Virus record (IMG/VR): IMGVR_UViG_3300010970_000121
Coordinates: 1 to 31,618 of that record
Direction: 5' to 3' (one strand)
Length of the DNA: 31,618 bases
Origin: a virus
In this document: piece by piece, positions 12,291 through 20,647 of the stretch
Layout of the letters: the number at the start of each line of letters is the position of its first letter
How positions within the stretch are numbered: the stretch's first letter is position 1
Notes under the pieces: model-generated
Told to the model about the DNA's origin: nothing
The model's database searches: none
Seen by the model: only the letters and a program-made list of their open reading frames with translations
Position numbers and translations under genes: made by a program

Positions 12291-12700
12291 CGGGTGCCAG
12301 CCTTGTCAATTATCAAAGCCTGGCGGCGGGGTGGATGATTGGCATGGCTGGGGACGCTGATATGCACCCAGGAATCGAATTCGCGAATGATCTGGTCGTA
12401 GGGTAGCCCAGAGGCCGCCAAGACGCGCACAACCTCATCTGGAGTCATTCCTGGCACCTTGAAGTCGGCTGCGCACCCAAGGCGATGCTGGCTGGTGTCT
12501 TTCGAGCCTACGGCGTCGTTGACTGCCTTGGATCTGAAGGCGCTGTTTATCATGATGGGGCGCATGTCGAGCATGAACTTGACCCGCTCCAACAGTTCCG
12601 CCAGGCGCAGCAGATTGGCTTTTTCCTCATCATTAGGCGTGTTGTCAAACTGCCGGTGCTGGGTGGCCGTCAGTTCGGCGAGTGTGAAGTGAGGTGTCAT
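12281..12700 (-). CDS. Endolysin, peptidase M15 family (VanY/Ply-like)
   Basis: The 139-residue protein has the M15 zinc site: SQHRLGCAADF at 70-80 supplies H72 and D79, and EFDSWVHIS at 107-115 supplies E107 and H113. INSAFRS at 51-57 is the conserved substrate-side segment. Such enzymes cleave peptide cross-links of peptidoglycan (D,D- or L-Ala-D-Glu-type). There is no signal peptide, so a holin must release it. It is the last gene of the leftward late operon and overlaps the holin gene by ATGA and the convergent early operon by 10 bases. Confidence 0.9.
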   Translation of the reverse strand: MTPHFTLAELTATQHRQFDNTPNDEEKANLLRLAELLERVKFMLDMRPIMINSAFRSKAVNDAVGSKDTSQHRLGCAADFKVPGMTPDEVVRVLAASGLPYDQIIREFDSWVHISVPSHANHPPRRQALIIDKAGTRHF

Positions 12701-13191
12701 TTCAGGCCGCCTTTCAAAGCATCAGTTTTGTCCTTGCTGGATTTGCTTGATCCGTAGAAGAAGCTGATGATGGTTGCCACGGCTGTCCCAAGCAAGAAGC
12801 CCAGAATGATGTTGCCAAAGTCCTTGCCGCTGGATGGCACCGTGCCAAACGTGATGGCAAAGAAGTACGCCATTGAGCCGACAGACCAGAACCAGGCGAA
12901 GTTGTAGATGAAGTGCTTGGCGTACTTGTCCTCCTGGTTCAGCGCGACCTCTTGCATGTGGCGGGCCGAGTCACGATCCTGATTCTCAAGCTCGAACTGG
13001 CGCAGGTCTAGTTCAGCGAGTTTTTGTGCCGCTTGGGGATCGCCCGCGATAGCCTTTGCCACTGCGTCCACAGAGTCTGCAACGCCGAATTTGTCAGCGA
13101 TAGCAGAAATCGCAAGACCACCGAGAGGCCCACCAACAGCAGTAGCCACGGCAGGAGCAATACCTTTGAGAAGGTTGAGTAGAGTTTCCAT
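12697..13191 (-). CDS. 3TM holin, GTA-holin type
   Basis: I chose ATG at 13191 (GGAG 5 bases ahead, 2 bases after the upstream stop) over the ATG at 13212. The 164-residue protein has a hydrophobic N-terminus (about 8-32) ending in AISAIADKFG, a charged middle (50-92, with QKLAELDLRQFELEN) and two clear membrane helices at about 95-116 and 125-147. This arrangement is the 3TM holin family described for gene transfer agents and many phages. It would open the inner membrane for the M15 endolysin, whose gene overlaps its stop. Confidence 0.85.
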   Translation of the reverse strand: METLLNLLKGIAPAVATAVGGPLGGLAISAIADKFGVADSVDAVAKAIAGDPQAAQKLAELDLRQFELENQDRDSARHMQEVALNQEDKYAKHFIYNFAWFWSVGSMAYFFAITFGTVPSSGKDFGNIILGFLLGTAVATIISFFYGSSKSSKDKTDALKGGLK

Positions 13192-13192
13192 A

Positions 13193-13675
13193 TCATCTCC
13201 GCATGAAGTCAACGTATTCCATAGTTCCCCAGGCCACCAGCGTGACCACCAAGGCGGCGCAAACGGCCAGCAGGCCCATTGTCACCACGTCCTCGATTTC
13301 CTTGCGCCGTTTGGCTTTTGCATTTTCCATTTCCAGTTCCTCTGCCTTGCGCTTGTGGACGATGTTGTTGCGCTCCATCAGGATCGACTGCCACACGTCG
13401 GCATTGCCTGACCAGATCAGCATCTGCTTCAATTCGTTCTCGGCGTCTTGAAGCTGCTTGGCGTGGATCACAGTCTCAAATGCCTGCGCTGTGTCCGACT
13501 TGCCGAACGTGGCCTTCTTGGGCTGGGACGCCGCCTTGGCGACGACATCCTTGGCCTCAAAGAACTTCATCAGGTCGCCAGACACCGCGCTGATGTCCTT
13601 GCCCATCTTGATCGCCGCCTGGACGCCCTTTATGGCGGCTTGCGCCGTGGCGAAGGCAGTGATCGGATCAATCAT
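13193..13675 (-). CDS. Lysis-cassette protein with C-terminal membrane anchor (160 aa)
   Basis: Residues 1-50 are helical (MIDPITAFATAQAAIKG). A segment FGKSDTAQAFETV follows at about 57-69, then a long charged helix (95-128, rich in Lys and Glu) that may be coiled-coil, and one membrane helix at 129-150, with a short tail. This architecture recurs beside 3TM holins in environmental phages. It could be a spanin substitute, an antiholin or a structural component, and the name should stay general. The gene overlaps the upstream small one by ATGA. Confidence 0.72.
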   Translation of the reverse strand: MIDPITAFATAQAAIKGVQAAIKMGKDISAVSGDLMKFFEAKDVVAKAASQPKKATFGKSDTAQAFETVIHAKQLQDAENELKQMLIWSGNADVWQSILMERNNIVHKRKAEELEMENAKAKRRKEIEDVVTMGLLAVCAALVVTLVAWGTMEYVDFMRR

Positions 13676-13896
13676 TTGTCCACCTTGTTCTCCAAGCGAT
13701 CAAACACCTTGTTCATGATTTCCTTCAGTTCCCGGATGTCTTCGCGGTAGTCTATGCGGCCAACATAATTCATTGGCATGGCCCTGACATCGCTGTCGAG
13801 CCGCTCAATCGACTTAGTGATGCTGTTCAATGTCCAGCCGCCAAAGAAGGACGCCAGAACCACGGCGCCGTTGAAAAGTACTTGGTAGTCCATCAT
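13672..13896 (-). CDS. Small membrane-anchored coiled-coil protein, holin-like (74 aa)
   Basis: One membrane helix near the N-terminus (about 6-24, VLFNGAVVLASFFGGWTLN) is followed by a charged helix with DVRAMPMNYVGRIDYREDI and LKEIMNKVFDRLENK, likely coiled-coil. Such N-terminally anchored proteins of 70-80 residues usually head phage lysis cassettes and may act as accessory holin or regulator. Here it is first of four overlapping lysis genes; the adhesin gene stops 5 bases upstream. Confidence 0.72.
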   Translation of the reverse strand: MMDYQVLFNGAVVLASFFGGWTLNSITKSIERLDSDVRAMPMNYVGRIDYREDIRELKEIMNKVFDRLENKVDK

Positions 13897-13901
13897 TGAT
13901 C

Positions 13902-14912
13902 CTAGTATTCAAAAAGAACGATGCCTTGGCCGCCAGCGCCACCGACGTTGACAAAACCACCACCGCCGCCACCGCCACCATAATTTCTTCCGGCTGATCC
14001 AGCGGCCAAAGAACCAAGACCGCCGCCGCCAAATGTGCTTGAGCCACCACTTCCACCGGGGCCAGCTGAACCATTGATCATCCCGTGTCCACCAGCGCCG
14101 CCGCCGATGATGATAGTGGCACCCGTTCCACTTCCACCGCTTCCTGCGTCAAGGCTTGATCCACCACTGCCGCCTGTTGCGGTTGATGTGGTGATTGATT
14201 GAGTGCCTGAATATATGCTTGAAGTTCCGCCCGCTGCTGCTGCGCTTCCGCCAAGACCAACAGTGGCGATTATTGTGAGTCCCGGCGTTAACCCGGAAAG
14301 CCAAACAACAGATGTTCCGCCGCCACCACCTCCACCGCCAGATAGGCTTGAAAAGTCACCGTTACCACCGCCGCCACCGCCACCGACAATTGTGACCTTC
14401 AGTCTGGTCACGCCTGATGGAATGGTGAATGTTTGAGGCGCTCCTGTGGTTGTGATTGCGGTGCCAAGAAGTGATGGGGCGGCAACAATTGCCCAAGTTG
14501 GTGTCCCAGCGCCTGCACTCGTCAGGACTTGGCCCGCTGTGCCTGCTGCTGTTGCCGCCATTGCGCTACCAGTCCCAACAATAACCGATCCGGCCACTGG
14601 TGTAGCGGTTGAATTGGTGCCGCCATTTGCAAGGCCGAGCGTTCCATTCACATGGGTCGTCAAGCCCACTTTGCCGTAGCTGGGGGCCGCTGAGACACCA
14701 CCAGAAATCAGCACGTTGCCGGTGGCAATGTCAGGCAGTTTGGCAATGGCTGTGGCGCCACTGGCATACAAAAGATCGCCCACCGCATAAGAAGCCAGGC
14801 CAGTCCCGCCATTGGCCGGTGGAACAGCACCAACAAGGCCGTCGGTAGCATCAAGCTGCCCCGCCGTGTTCAGGTTGTTCGCAAGTTGTGATAGGTTGTA
14901 GCTTTGTGTCAT
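13902..14912 (-). CDS. Glycine-rich tail adhesin / receptor-binding protein
   Basis: The 336-residue protein has a fibre-like N-half with GGTG-type repeats (PPANGGTGLASY at 31-42, LANGGTNS at 94-101). After a strand, RLKVTIVGGGG (170-180), comes a region of about 160 residues very rich in Gly and Ser, with runs of up to eight Gly, ending GGQGIVLFEY. Poly-Gly sandwich domains occur in phage adhesins (such as T-even gp38), where loops between glycine helices bind the receptor. It directly follows the tail tip gene J with no spacing, the usual place for a host-range protein. Confidence 0.82.
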   Translation of the reverse strand: MTQSYNLSQLANNLNTAGQLDATDGLVGAVPPANGGTGLASYAVGDLLYASGATAIAKLPDIATGNVLISGGVSAAPSYGKVGLTTHVNGTLGLANGGTNSTATPVAGSVIVGTGSAMAATAAGTAGQVLTSAGAGTPTWAIVAAPSLLGTAITTTGAPQTFTIPSGVTRLKVTIVGGGGGGGNGDFSSLSGGGGGGGGTSVVWLSGLTPGLTIIATVGLGGSAAAAGGTSSIYSGTQSITTSTATGGSGGSSLDAGSGGSGTGATIIIGGGAGGHGMINGSAGPGGSGGSSTFGGGGLGSLAAGSAGRNYGGGGGGGGFVNVGGAGGQGIVLFEY

Positions 14913-17900
14913 TTAGGCTGCTCCGTCGCGGGCAAAAGTTTGTTGATTGATAAGTGTCGAACTTGTCGGGAACGCAGTGGAAAGAATCCAATTTGTCGCT
15001 GTTGCCGTGTAATCGTAGCCAGAACCTTTGGCAAGCAAAACACCGTTTGCATAAAGCTCCATTGACAATGGATTGCTTGCGTAAGTATATGCCAATTGAC
15101 CAGCAACAGAGTAGGCAACAGTGTTAATGATGTTGGAGCATGGAACACCAAGATTGTTTTGATTCCACTGGATAAGCGTGAAATTTCCAGTGACGGTAGC
15201 CGGGAATCCGGTGATTGATCCACCAACAATATCGTAATCAATTTCATTGAACTGCGAACCATTTACAAATATTTCCTCATACCCATTATTTACCGCCCAA
15301 GTTGTTGGCGTAAGGCTGGAAGCAGAAGTCACAGTTTGCGTGTACCGACTCCAAGGGCGATAGGTTGTGCCAGCCGCGCGGTAGCGATAGATGCTCAATC
15401 CAGCCGTTGCACCGGCAATCGTCGTGGTGAATGTGATGACCTTGGTGGTCGTGTTGATCGACTGCACGGTGTAGGTCGTTGGCGTTCCAGTGTTTGCAAA
15501 GCAAAGCAAGTTGCCCACTTCAATAGTTTGAAATGGCGCGTCTGTGTATGTGACTGTATTGGTCGTGCTGGATGCAATCGTGATGTTGTTTGGCTCATAA
15601 TAATCTGCGGTGCTGACGGCGCGTGCGTTGATAAAAATCAACACTTCACCAGCAAAGCATGGATTTACCAAAGTCACTGTAAATGCGGACTCGTTGTACT
15701 CTGTGGTGTCAAGCAAAACGCCAGACCGGAACACAAGAATATTTCCAACGGTGTGACTTATGGAAAAAAGAATTTGCCCAGCAGTGGCAGTGGTGACCGT
15801 CTCCGTGTAATAGAAAGCATCAGGCGAAGCGAATCCAATCACGCGACCGTAGATGTCAATCGTCAACGTGGAGACAGCGGCTGTTTTGGAATAGACGCCC
15901 GCACCAAAGTTCAGGAACTGAGCCAAAGACACGACCATGTTTCCGGTCGTGTTGTTCGTCACGTTCAGCAAGCCATCGGCACTGCTTACAGATGTTGTTC
16001 CCGTGGTCGTCAGTTGACCTGTTCTGGCATCAAGATCAATCGAGTTGATTCCGTCGGGCAATCCAGACCAAATCGTTGCGTCATAGACAGAAGTGAGCGT
16101 TGGCACAAAAGCGGCTGTTGAATTTGCTTGTGCAGCAGTTCCAACATCAAAGCTGAATTTGCGGTTGCTTCGATTTGAAAATAACAAATAGTTCAAAGGC
16201 TCAACCGAACCAAAAGCCGTTGAAGCGAGATACCAAGCGTAGTCCGACGGATTGGTGCTTCCGGTGGTCGTTGGCGTGTTTTGTAGGCCGTAGTACGTCA
16301 GGCCACGAGGGCTGCTGCTGAAGCCGGTGCCGGTAATGCTGCTGGCATAGCGCACGTTGATGTAGCGATCAACATACTGGAAGGTCGTGGGGCGCCATTG
16401 AAGCACCGTGGACGCGGCAGAGAAATTGCTTTTGCCCAAGCCATTCACCATCTGCGCAAAGAAGTACCAGTCGCCCTGGGCGAGGTTGGTCAATGTCACC
16501 AGGCCCATGCTGGCGCTGGGTGTGTATGGGTTGCCGTTTGAATTAATGGCCGTGGTGCCAGCAAAGATCCGCTGCGCCGCGCTTGGGTTGGAGTAGGCGC
16601 TGTACCAAACCTCCGCGTATTGAACAATGCCCGCGCTGGAAGCCGTCACAGACAGGTTAATTGATGGCGTGGCGGCACTTGGCGACGAGCTTAGTACCAC
16701 TGGGGAGGTCAAGGTGCCAAAGTTCAAGGGATTGCCGATTCCGGTGTTTGGCGCTGGCGTGAACTGGGTCACGTTCACATCGTCGTAGACCGTGGAATTG
16801 AACTCCATCAAGGACAGCGCGGTGGTGATAGAGCCGTCGTCGTTAAATTCCTCCACCACCTGGCCGATGCGGAATAGTTTTGCGACCCAGCCGTAGTTGC
16901 CATTGGTCAGTGTCACGATGTCTCCAGCCTCAAGCTGAAGGCCGACGTAGTTGACTTTGCATTTGATCTGCAAGTCTTCGCGGGCGCCTTCCAAAAAGCG
17001 ATTGGCAAGGTACTGAGCGCGCACCGAGTTGTTCACCAGAGGCAACGCAATTGATTGCTTGTTCACCGGCTCGTTGGGGTACAGCAAAGATGGATTAATG
17101 ACGGCCAAGTTGTACGTGGCTGTGATAAATGAATCCTGCTGGGTGCCGTCTACGAATTTGACTTCAGCGATGTTGTAGCTGCTTGCAATATCAATTGGCG
17201 TCACCTGGATTGATGAGATGATATTTGAGTCGGTCAAGTCCATCGCCACGGTGTAGGTGGGTTGCTGAACAACGACACTCCAAAGGCCGAGAATTTCGTT
17301 GTAGCGCAGCAAACAGTCACAGCAAGAAGCCATGATCTGCAAGTTGTTCATGATGGTCTGATTGGTGTCAATGACGCCATCAAAACGGAATCGAGTTTGC
17401 ACAGAAGTGCCGCCGCTATATGGTGTGTACGCCATCAATTCGCTGGAATAAACATCAAGCGCATCCAATGACGCTGTATCAACACCAGCCAATGGGATTG
17501 CAGCGCCATAGGTGGTCGATGTCAAATAGTCCAAGAAGCAATCGCCGGGCGAACTGCGGCTGTTGGTCAGTTGGAATTTCGTTGGCTGCAATCCTGTCAG
17601 GCTTGCATTCTGGTTGTAAGTGATCTTGACAATTGCAAATGCGCAATCGGTCATCAGTTTGTTGGCGTCCCACTGATAAACCAGAGCCGGGTCTTGCATG
17701 ACTGCGATAGCAGTAGAAGATGAATTGGCCGGGGACGACGAGCCATTGCTGTACAAATAAATGCTCAGGTATCCGCTCACAGTCGTATCAGTCAATCCGG
17801 TTGATTGATCTAAAAGACCAGTCACCTTGTATTGATCTGTCGGATCAAACACGCATTTCTTGCCGCCAAAGAACACATCGCCAAATGTGATGGTGTCAGG

Positions 17901-18215
17901 ACTTTGCGTGCATTCAGAAAGCGCCAGTACGTAGTACATCACCTGGTTGTTGGTGGTGATGCTCAAGTCAACTACAGCGCCACCCACCCATCCCGTTCCA
18001 TAAACCACCGGCAGCTTATTGTCAGACGCTGGTGGCTGCTGTTGCGGGTTACCGGGATTAATGGAGTTCAGGCTGGCGTTATCAATACTGGGAGCAAACG
18101 CTTTGCTGATGATTGAAGAGGCAACGATATTTACAGCAAAAGCCACGGCAAAATACGCTGCTGTTCCAACCGCAGCAGCACCGAGAATATACCCAGCAAT
18201 AATTGATCCGACCAT
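14913..18215 (-). CDS. Tail tip / host-specificity protein, lambda J-like
   Basis: The N-terminus (about 1-40) is a Gly/Ala-rich hydrophobic helix pair. KLPVVYGTGWVGGAVVDL at about 67-84 opens a J-like tip domain (about 60-480), with QVMYYVLALSECT and later LQLEAGDIVTLTNGNYGW. Fibronectin-like and beta-rich modules follow. The last 280 residues hold three similar beta units: NILVFRSGVLL near 825, EEIFVNGSQF near 980 and MELYANGVLL near 1052. The protein would form the trimeric tail tip that contacts the host. AAGGA precedes its ATG by 6 bases, and TAATG links it to the GNAT gene upstream. Confidence 0.85.
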   Translation of the reverse strand: MVGSIIAGYILGAAAVGTAAYFAVAFAVNIVASSIISKAFAPSIDNASLNSINPGNPQQQPPASDNKLPVVYGTGWVGGAVVDLSITTNNQVMYYVLALSECTQSPDTITFGDVFFGGKKCVFDPTDQYKVTGLLDQSTGLTDTTVSGYLSIYLYSNGSSSPANSSSTAIAVMQDPALVYQWDANKLMTDCAFAIVKITYNQNASLTGLQPTKFQLTNSRSSPGDCFLDYLTSTTYGAAIPLAGVDTASLDALDVYSSELMAYTPYSGGTSVQTRFRFDGVIDTNQTIMNNLQIMASCCDCLLRYNEILGLWSVVVQQPTYTVAMDLTDSNIISSIQVTPIDIASSYNIAEVKFVDGTQQDSFITATYNLAVINPSLLYPNEPVNKQSIALPLVNNSVRAQYLANRFLEGAREDLQIKCKVNYVGLQLEAGDIVTLTNGNYGWVAKLFRIGQVVEEFNDDGSITTALSLMEFNSTVYDDVNVTQFTPAPNTGIGNPLNFGTLTSPVVLSSSPSAATPSINLSVTASSAGIVQYAEVWYSAYSNPSAAQRIFAGTTAINSNGNPYTPSASMGLVTLTNLAQGDWYFFAQMVNGLGKSNFSAASTVLQWRPTTFQYVDRYINVRYASSITGTGFSSSPRGLTYYGLQNTPTTTGSTNPSDYAWYLASTAFGSVEPLNYLLFSNRSNRKFSFDVGTAAQANSTAAFVPTLTSVYDATIWSGLPDGINSIDLDARTGQLTTTGTTSVSSADGLLNVTNNTTGNMVVSLAQFLNFGAGVYSKTAAVSTLTIDIYGRVIGFASPDAFYYTETVTTATAGQILFSISHTVGNILVFRSGVLLDTTEYNESAFTVTLVNPCFAGEVLIFINARAVSTADYYEPNNITIASSTTNTVTYTDAPFQTIEVGNLLCFANTGTPTTYTVQSINTTTKVITFTTTIAGATAGLSIYRYRAAGTTYRPWSRYTQTVTSASSLTPTTWAVNNGYEEIFVNGSQFNEIDYDIVGGSITGFPATVTGNFTLIQWNQNNLGVPCSNIINTVAYSVAGQLAYTYASNPLSMELYANGVLLAKGSGYDYTATATNWILSTAFPTSSTLINQQTFARDGAA

Positions 18216-18664
18216 TACAATTCCTTGAAATATGTTTTTTGCATCAATCGGTATCCGCGCTTCTCATAGTTGATTTTTGGCGAATCCGCAATGACTGATG
18301 AGCAAATTATCTGAATGCGTCCATTATCCAACAAGTCCTGCGCCAGGACATCAAATTCCTTCCAAAGCCTGCCACCCGTAGTGCCACCACGATGCTCTGG
18401 CATCACCCACCAGGCCAATTCGTGCAGTTCGTAGACTGATGGACACCAGACATTCTGAATGACCATAGCGGCAATGAATCCACGATACAGGTCGTCAATC
18501 AAAATGAATCCGCGCCCAGCCATCAGGCTTGTCAACAAGGATTCGATATGCGCCTGGTCGTGCAGGCTAGAGTCCTTCAAAGTCTCCATTGGAGCCTCTG
18601 CCACATAACCACGCATCATGCCCACGAGCGCAGGCATATCAAATGGCGTGGCTTTGCGAATCAT
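18215..18664 (-). CDS. GNAT-family N-acetyltransferase within the tail module
   Basis: The start is ATG at 18664 (ATGA overlap with the preceding tail gene); an upstream in-frame start lies inside that gene. The 149-residue product has MIRKATPFDMPALVGMM as the first strand and helix, WWVMPEHRGGTTGGRLWKEF at 85-104 as the acetyl-CoA-binding motif A (R-x-x-x-x-G-G type), and YEKRGYRL at 133-140 as motif B. Its substrate is not visible. Acetyltransferases recur at this place in siphophage tail operons, suggesting modification of a tail or host protein during assembly or entry; this is inference. Confidence 0.85.
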   Translation of the reverse strand: MIRKATPFDMPALVGMMRGYVAEAPMETLKDSSLHDQAHIESLLTSLMAGRGFILIDDLYRGFIAAMVIQNVWCPSVYELHELAWWVMPEHRGGTTGGRLWKEFDVLAQDLLDNGRIQIICSSVIADSPKINYEKRGYRLMQKTYFKEL

Positions 18665-19338
18665 GGCGTCTTGCCAAAGGCGTAATTGATGGTGGAAATG
18701 TAGTTCACCCGGTTCATGGATGTATCTCCAGGCGTTATGGACTGCCATGCGTTGTCGTTGGTGTACCGGCCTGCTGTGCGGTTTTGAAGCACCAGTTGGA
18801 AGCTGGACGCGCTGATCGTAACCACGCCCACATAGGCCCGAGCTTCTTCCATCCACTGCTCTGAAATTGAGAACGAGTTGACGTAGCCACTGAAGTATTT
18901 GTAGACGCCAGTTCCAGCACTGGCTGATGTCCAATTTATTTCGGAAAAGTATGTGTTAATCCACGGTACTTGATTTCCAATGCTGTTTATCCAAGGCACA
19001 GTAACTGAAGTAATCAGTTCATTGTTGCTGTCAAAGAAGCCATGCCAAAGATCAATAGACGAGCCTTTGATCTTGGAGTTAAGCACGAGGCCGAGCATGG
19101 CTGTATCCACGCCCACCAAAGTGACGGTGGTTTCGTTTGCCGTGCTTTTGATGTCTCGCTGGACGCTGTTCACCTTTACCAACTGCCCGAGCGCAGTAAA
19201 TGGCGTGTCAGAGATTGATGGAACGGTAATCGGCGCCGGGGTCGTCGCAAAGTAGTAGGTGCCGTCCTGCATCCCAAGCCGAAAGAAATCGGCATAGCGA
19301 ATGACGTTGGTGTCTTGGACTGGGCCGATTACATTCAC
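18661..19338 (-). CDS. Minor tail protein, likely distal tail / baseplate component
   Basis: The start is GTG at 19338 in a GTGA overlap, with GGAGG about 7 bases ahead; longer frames reading into the gene before it are not needed. The 225-residue protein is beta-rich: FFRLGMQDGTYYFATTPAPITV near the start, then SIDLWHGFFDSNNE near the middle, and FSGYVNSFSISEQW with LQNRTAGRYTN near the end. A YT/GR-type end with KV..GR resembles DUF2163-like baseplate proteins that follow the tape measure gene, but this is by eye. Its neighbours are tail genes on both sides. Confidence 0.72.
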   Translation of the reverse strand: MNVIGPVQDTNVIRYADFFRLGMQDGTYYFATTPAPITVPSISDTPFTALGQLVKVNSVQRDIKSTANETTVTLVGVDTAMLGLVLNSKIKGSSIDLWHGFFDSNNELITSVTVPWINSIGNQVPWINTYFSEINWTSASAGTGVYKYFSGYVNSFSISEQWMEEARAYVGVVTISASSFQLVLQNRTAGRYTNDNAWQSITPGDTSMNRVNYISTINYAFGKTP

Positions 19339-20018
19339 AGGATCACCTCCATCGCGGAGAATGCGCCATCCCACGAAATGAAGCTGTCGTTGGTGATTGG
19401 CACCAAGTTGTATGTCGGGTAATCCTTTGCCACCACGCAAAAGGTGACGCCGGTGTAACTTGACCCACCAAGCGCCGTGGTTGTGCCGTACTGGCCGATT
19501 ACAGCCCCTACAGGCGACGAAACGGTCGTGAGTACAGAACGATGCACCGGGATGTCCACGGTGGCAGCAACGCCCCGCAAAACGTCTGCCGTGGCTATGT
19601 ATGCGTAGCGGTCGATCTGGATGAAGTCGCCAGCGCGCACAACGTACTCTCCAGCGGTCACAGTGCCGGGGAAGCTACCAAGGACAATGGTTTTGCCAGT
19701 CGTGGTGGTCTGGATTTGACAGGCAATGATTTCTGCTGGCGTCATCTGACCGCCATAAGCAATGTAATTGACCCAGCCGGTAGAACCGAAGTTCAGGTAT
19801 TGCTCGTTAATACGGTCTGCCACGCGCAATGCGGACAGCACAGCCTTGTTCTGCGAGTACAACAAATAGTTGTTTGGCTTCATGGTGAACATGAAGGGCT
19901 GACTCGTCAGAATTTCAGATGTGCTAATCCGCATATTGCGGGACATCATCTGGCCTGCAAATTTGTGGTCGTTAATCCCGACCGTTTCGGCAACCGAAAG
20001 AATAGTTTGCAGGCTCAT
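19335..20018 (-). CDS. Minor tail protein (227 aa)
   Basis: Residues 20-60 contain GQMMSRNMRISTSEILTSQP; later parts (about 90-200) are beta-rich with GKTIVLGSFPGTVTAGEYVV and HRSVLTTVSSPVGAVIG. No catalytic residues are seen. Its place between the fibre block and the J-type tip points to a structural part of the tail end, comparable with lambda gpM/gpL in order but not recognisably homologous. The stop overlaps the next GTG (GTGA). Confidence 0.7.
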   Translation of the reverse strand: MSLQTILSVAETVGINDHKFAGQMMSRNMRISTSEILTSQPFMFTMKPNNYLLYSQNKAVLSALRVADRINEQYLNFGSTGWVNYIAYGGQMTPAEIIACQIQTTTTGKTIVLGSFPGTVTAGEYVVRAGDFIQIDRYAYIATADVLRGVAATVDIPVHRSVLTTVSSPVGAVIGQYGTTTALGGSSYTGVTFCVVAKDYPTYNLVPITNDSFISWDGAFSAMEVIL

Positions 20019-20023
20019 GATTT

Positions 20024-20254
20024 TTAGTCCGTTCCGCCGAGTGCTTCAACATCTTGCACAATCAGCGCATTTTTCAGCAGCGTCAAAAACGAGTCTTTGC
20101 CGACCTGAAGTTGTTGCAGTTGAAATTGGGTTGAATTGATTTTGCGATCAAGGTCAATGGTGTGGTTCAAGAAAAGAACCTGCTGCTCGGTGAAGGTGTT
20201 TGCGTCGTGCTCAACGCCGTCGATAGTTACGATCTGGGGCTTTTTGTTTTCCAT
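20024..20254 (-). CDS. Small coiled-coil protein in the tail module (76 aa)
   Basis: QIVTIDGVEHDANTFTEQQV at 7-26 forms a short beta hairpin (I-D-G-V type) followed by a helix, and NHTIDLDRKINSTQFQLQQL continues as a heptad-like coil. This pattern of an IDGVE.DA...T..Q head with a LDRKI helix is frequent in small phage tail-module proteins. AGGA lies about 8 bases ahead. It is probably an assembly factor or fibre chaperone; function unknown. Confidence 0.7.
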   Translation of the reverse strand: MENKKPQIVTIDGVEHDANTFTEQQVLFLNHTIDLDRKINSTQFQLQQLQVGKDSFLTLLKNALIVQDVEALGGTD

Positions 20255-20274
20255 TTCGTTTTCCTTTTCAAAGT

Positions 20275-20296
20275 GCTGCCAGAGTCGGGTGGCAGC
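20275..20296. terminator. Strong intercistronic hairpin without T-run
   Basis: GCTGCCA at 20275-20281 pairs perfectly with TGGCAGC at 20290-20296 around an eight-base loop. It lies in the 53-base gap between the 107-aa gene and the coiled-coil gene. No T-run follows on the leftward strand, so it more probably slows decay or tunes expression downstream of the fibre genes than fully terminates. Confidence 0.5.
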
Positions 20297-20307
20297 TTCC
20301 CGTTAAC

Positions 20308-20631
20308 TTAGGCCGTCCAAGGCAGTGGGGGAGTCACCACCGTTGGGTTGATTTGACCATCAATCTGGCTCTGCACAGCGGCTTCCGTAGCGGTCTGGTC
20401 AACGCCATTGGCCCAAATCCAACCCAGCACCTGAGCTTGAGTCAAGTCGGCAAAGGGCGTGAAGGCAGCGCCGGAGGGCGCAGGCACGGAGCAGGTCGAG
20501 TAGACGCTGGCGCTGTAGGTGTCTTGCACGCCGGAGCAAGTCCAGTGTACGGTAAAGACCACATCGGTTTCGCTGCCCACGGTGGGGTAGCAATCAAGAG
20601 CGCTCACGCTCCAAAGTATAGTTGCGGTCAT
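20308..20631 (-). CDS. Small beta-rich tail-fibre-associated protein (107 aa)
   Basis: ATG at 20631 (AAGGA about 7 bases ahead) is preferred over an upstream in-frame codon inside the fibre gene. The product has TVHWTCSGVQDTYSASVYST (a strand pair) at about 32-51, then FTPFADLTQAQVLGWIWANG at 62-81 and a Pro-rich end TPPLPW. The order W...G.YSASVY, F.PF.LT..VL.W, and terminal P.PW resembles the DUF7936 group of small phage proteins found beside tail fibres. That assignment is from memory and moderate. It lies directly after the S74 fibre. Confidence 0.68.
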   Translation of the reverse strand: MTATILWSVSALDCYPTVGSETDVVFTVHWTCSGVQDTYSASVYSTCSVPAPSGAAFTPFADLTQAQVLGWIWANGVDQTATEAAVQSQIDGQINPTVVTPPLPWTA

Positions 20632-20647
20632 GATATTTCCTTTAAGG

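Noticed and set aside
15336-16121. 261-residue + strand ORF
   Set aside because: Antisense to tail tip gene J, with biased composition and no ribosome site.
18215-18934. 239-residue version of the acetyltransferase
   Set aside because: The first 90 residues are read from within the preceding tail gene; ATG 18664 with an ATGA overlap gives the usual GNAT length.
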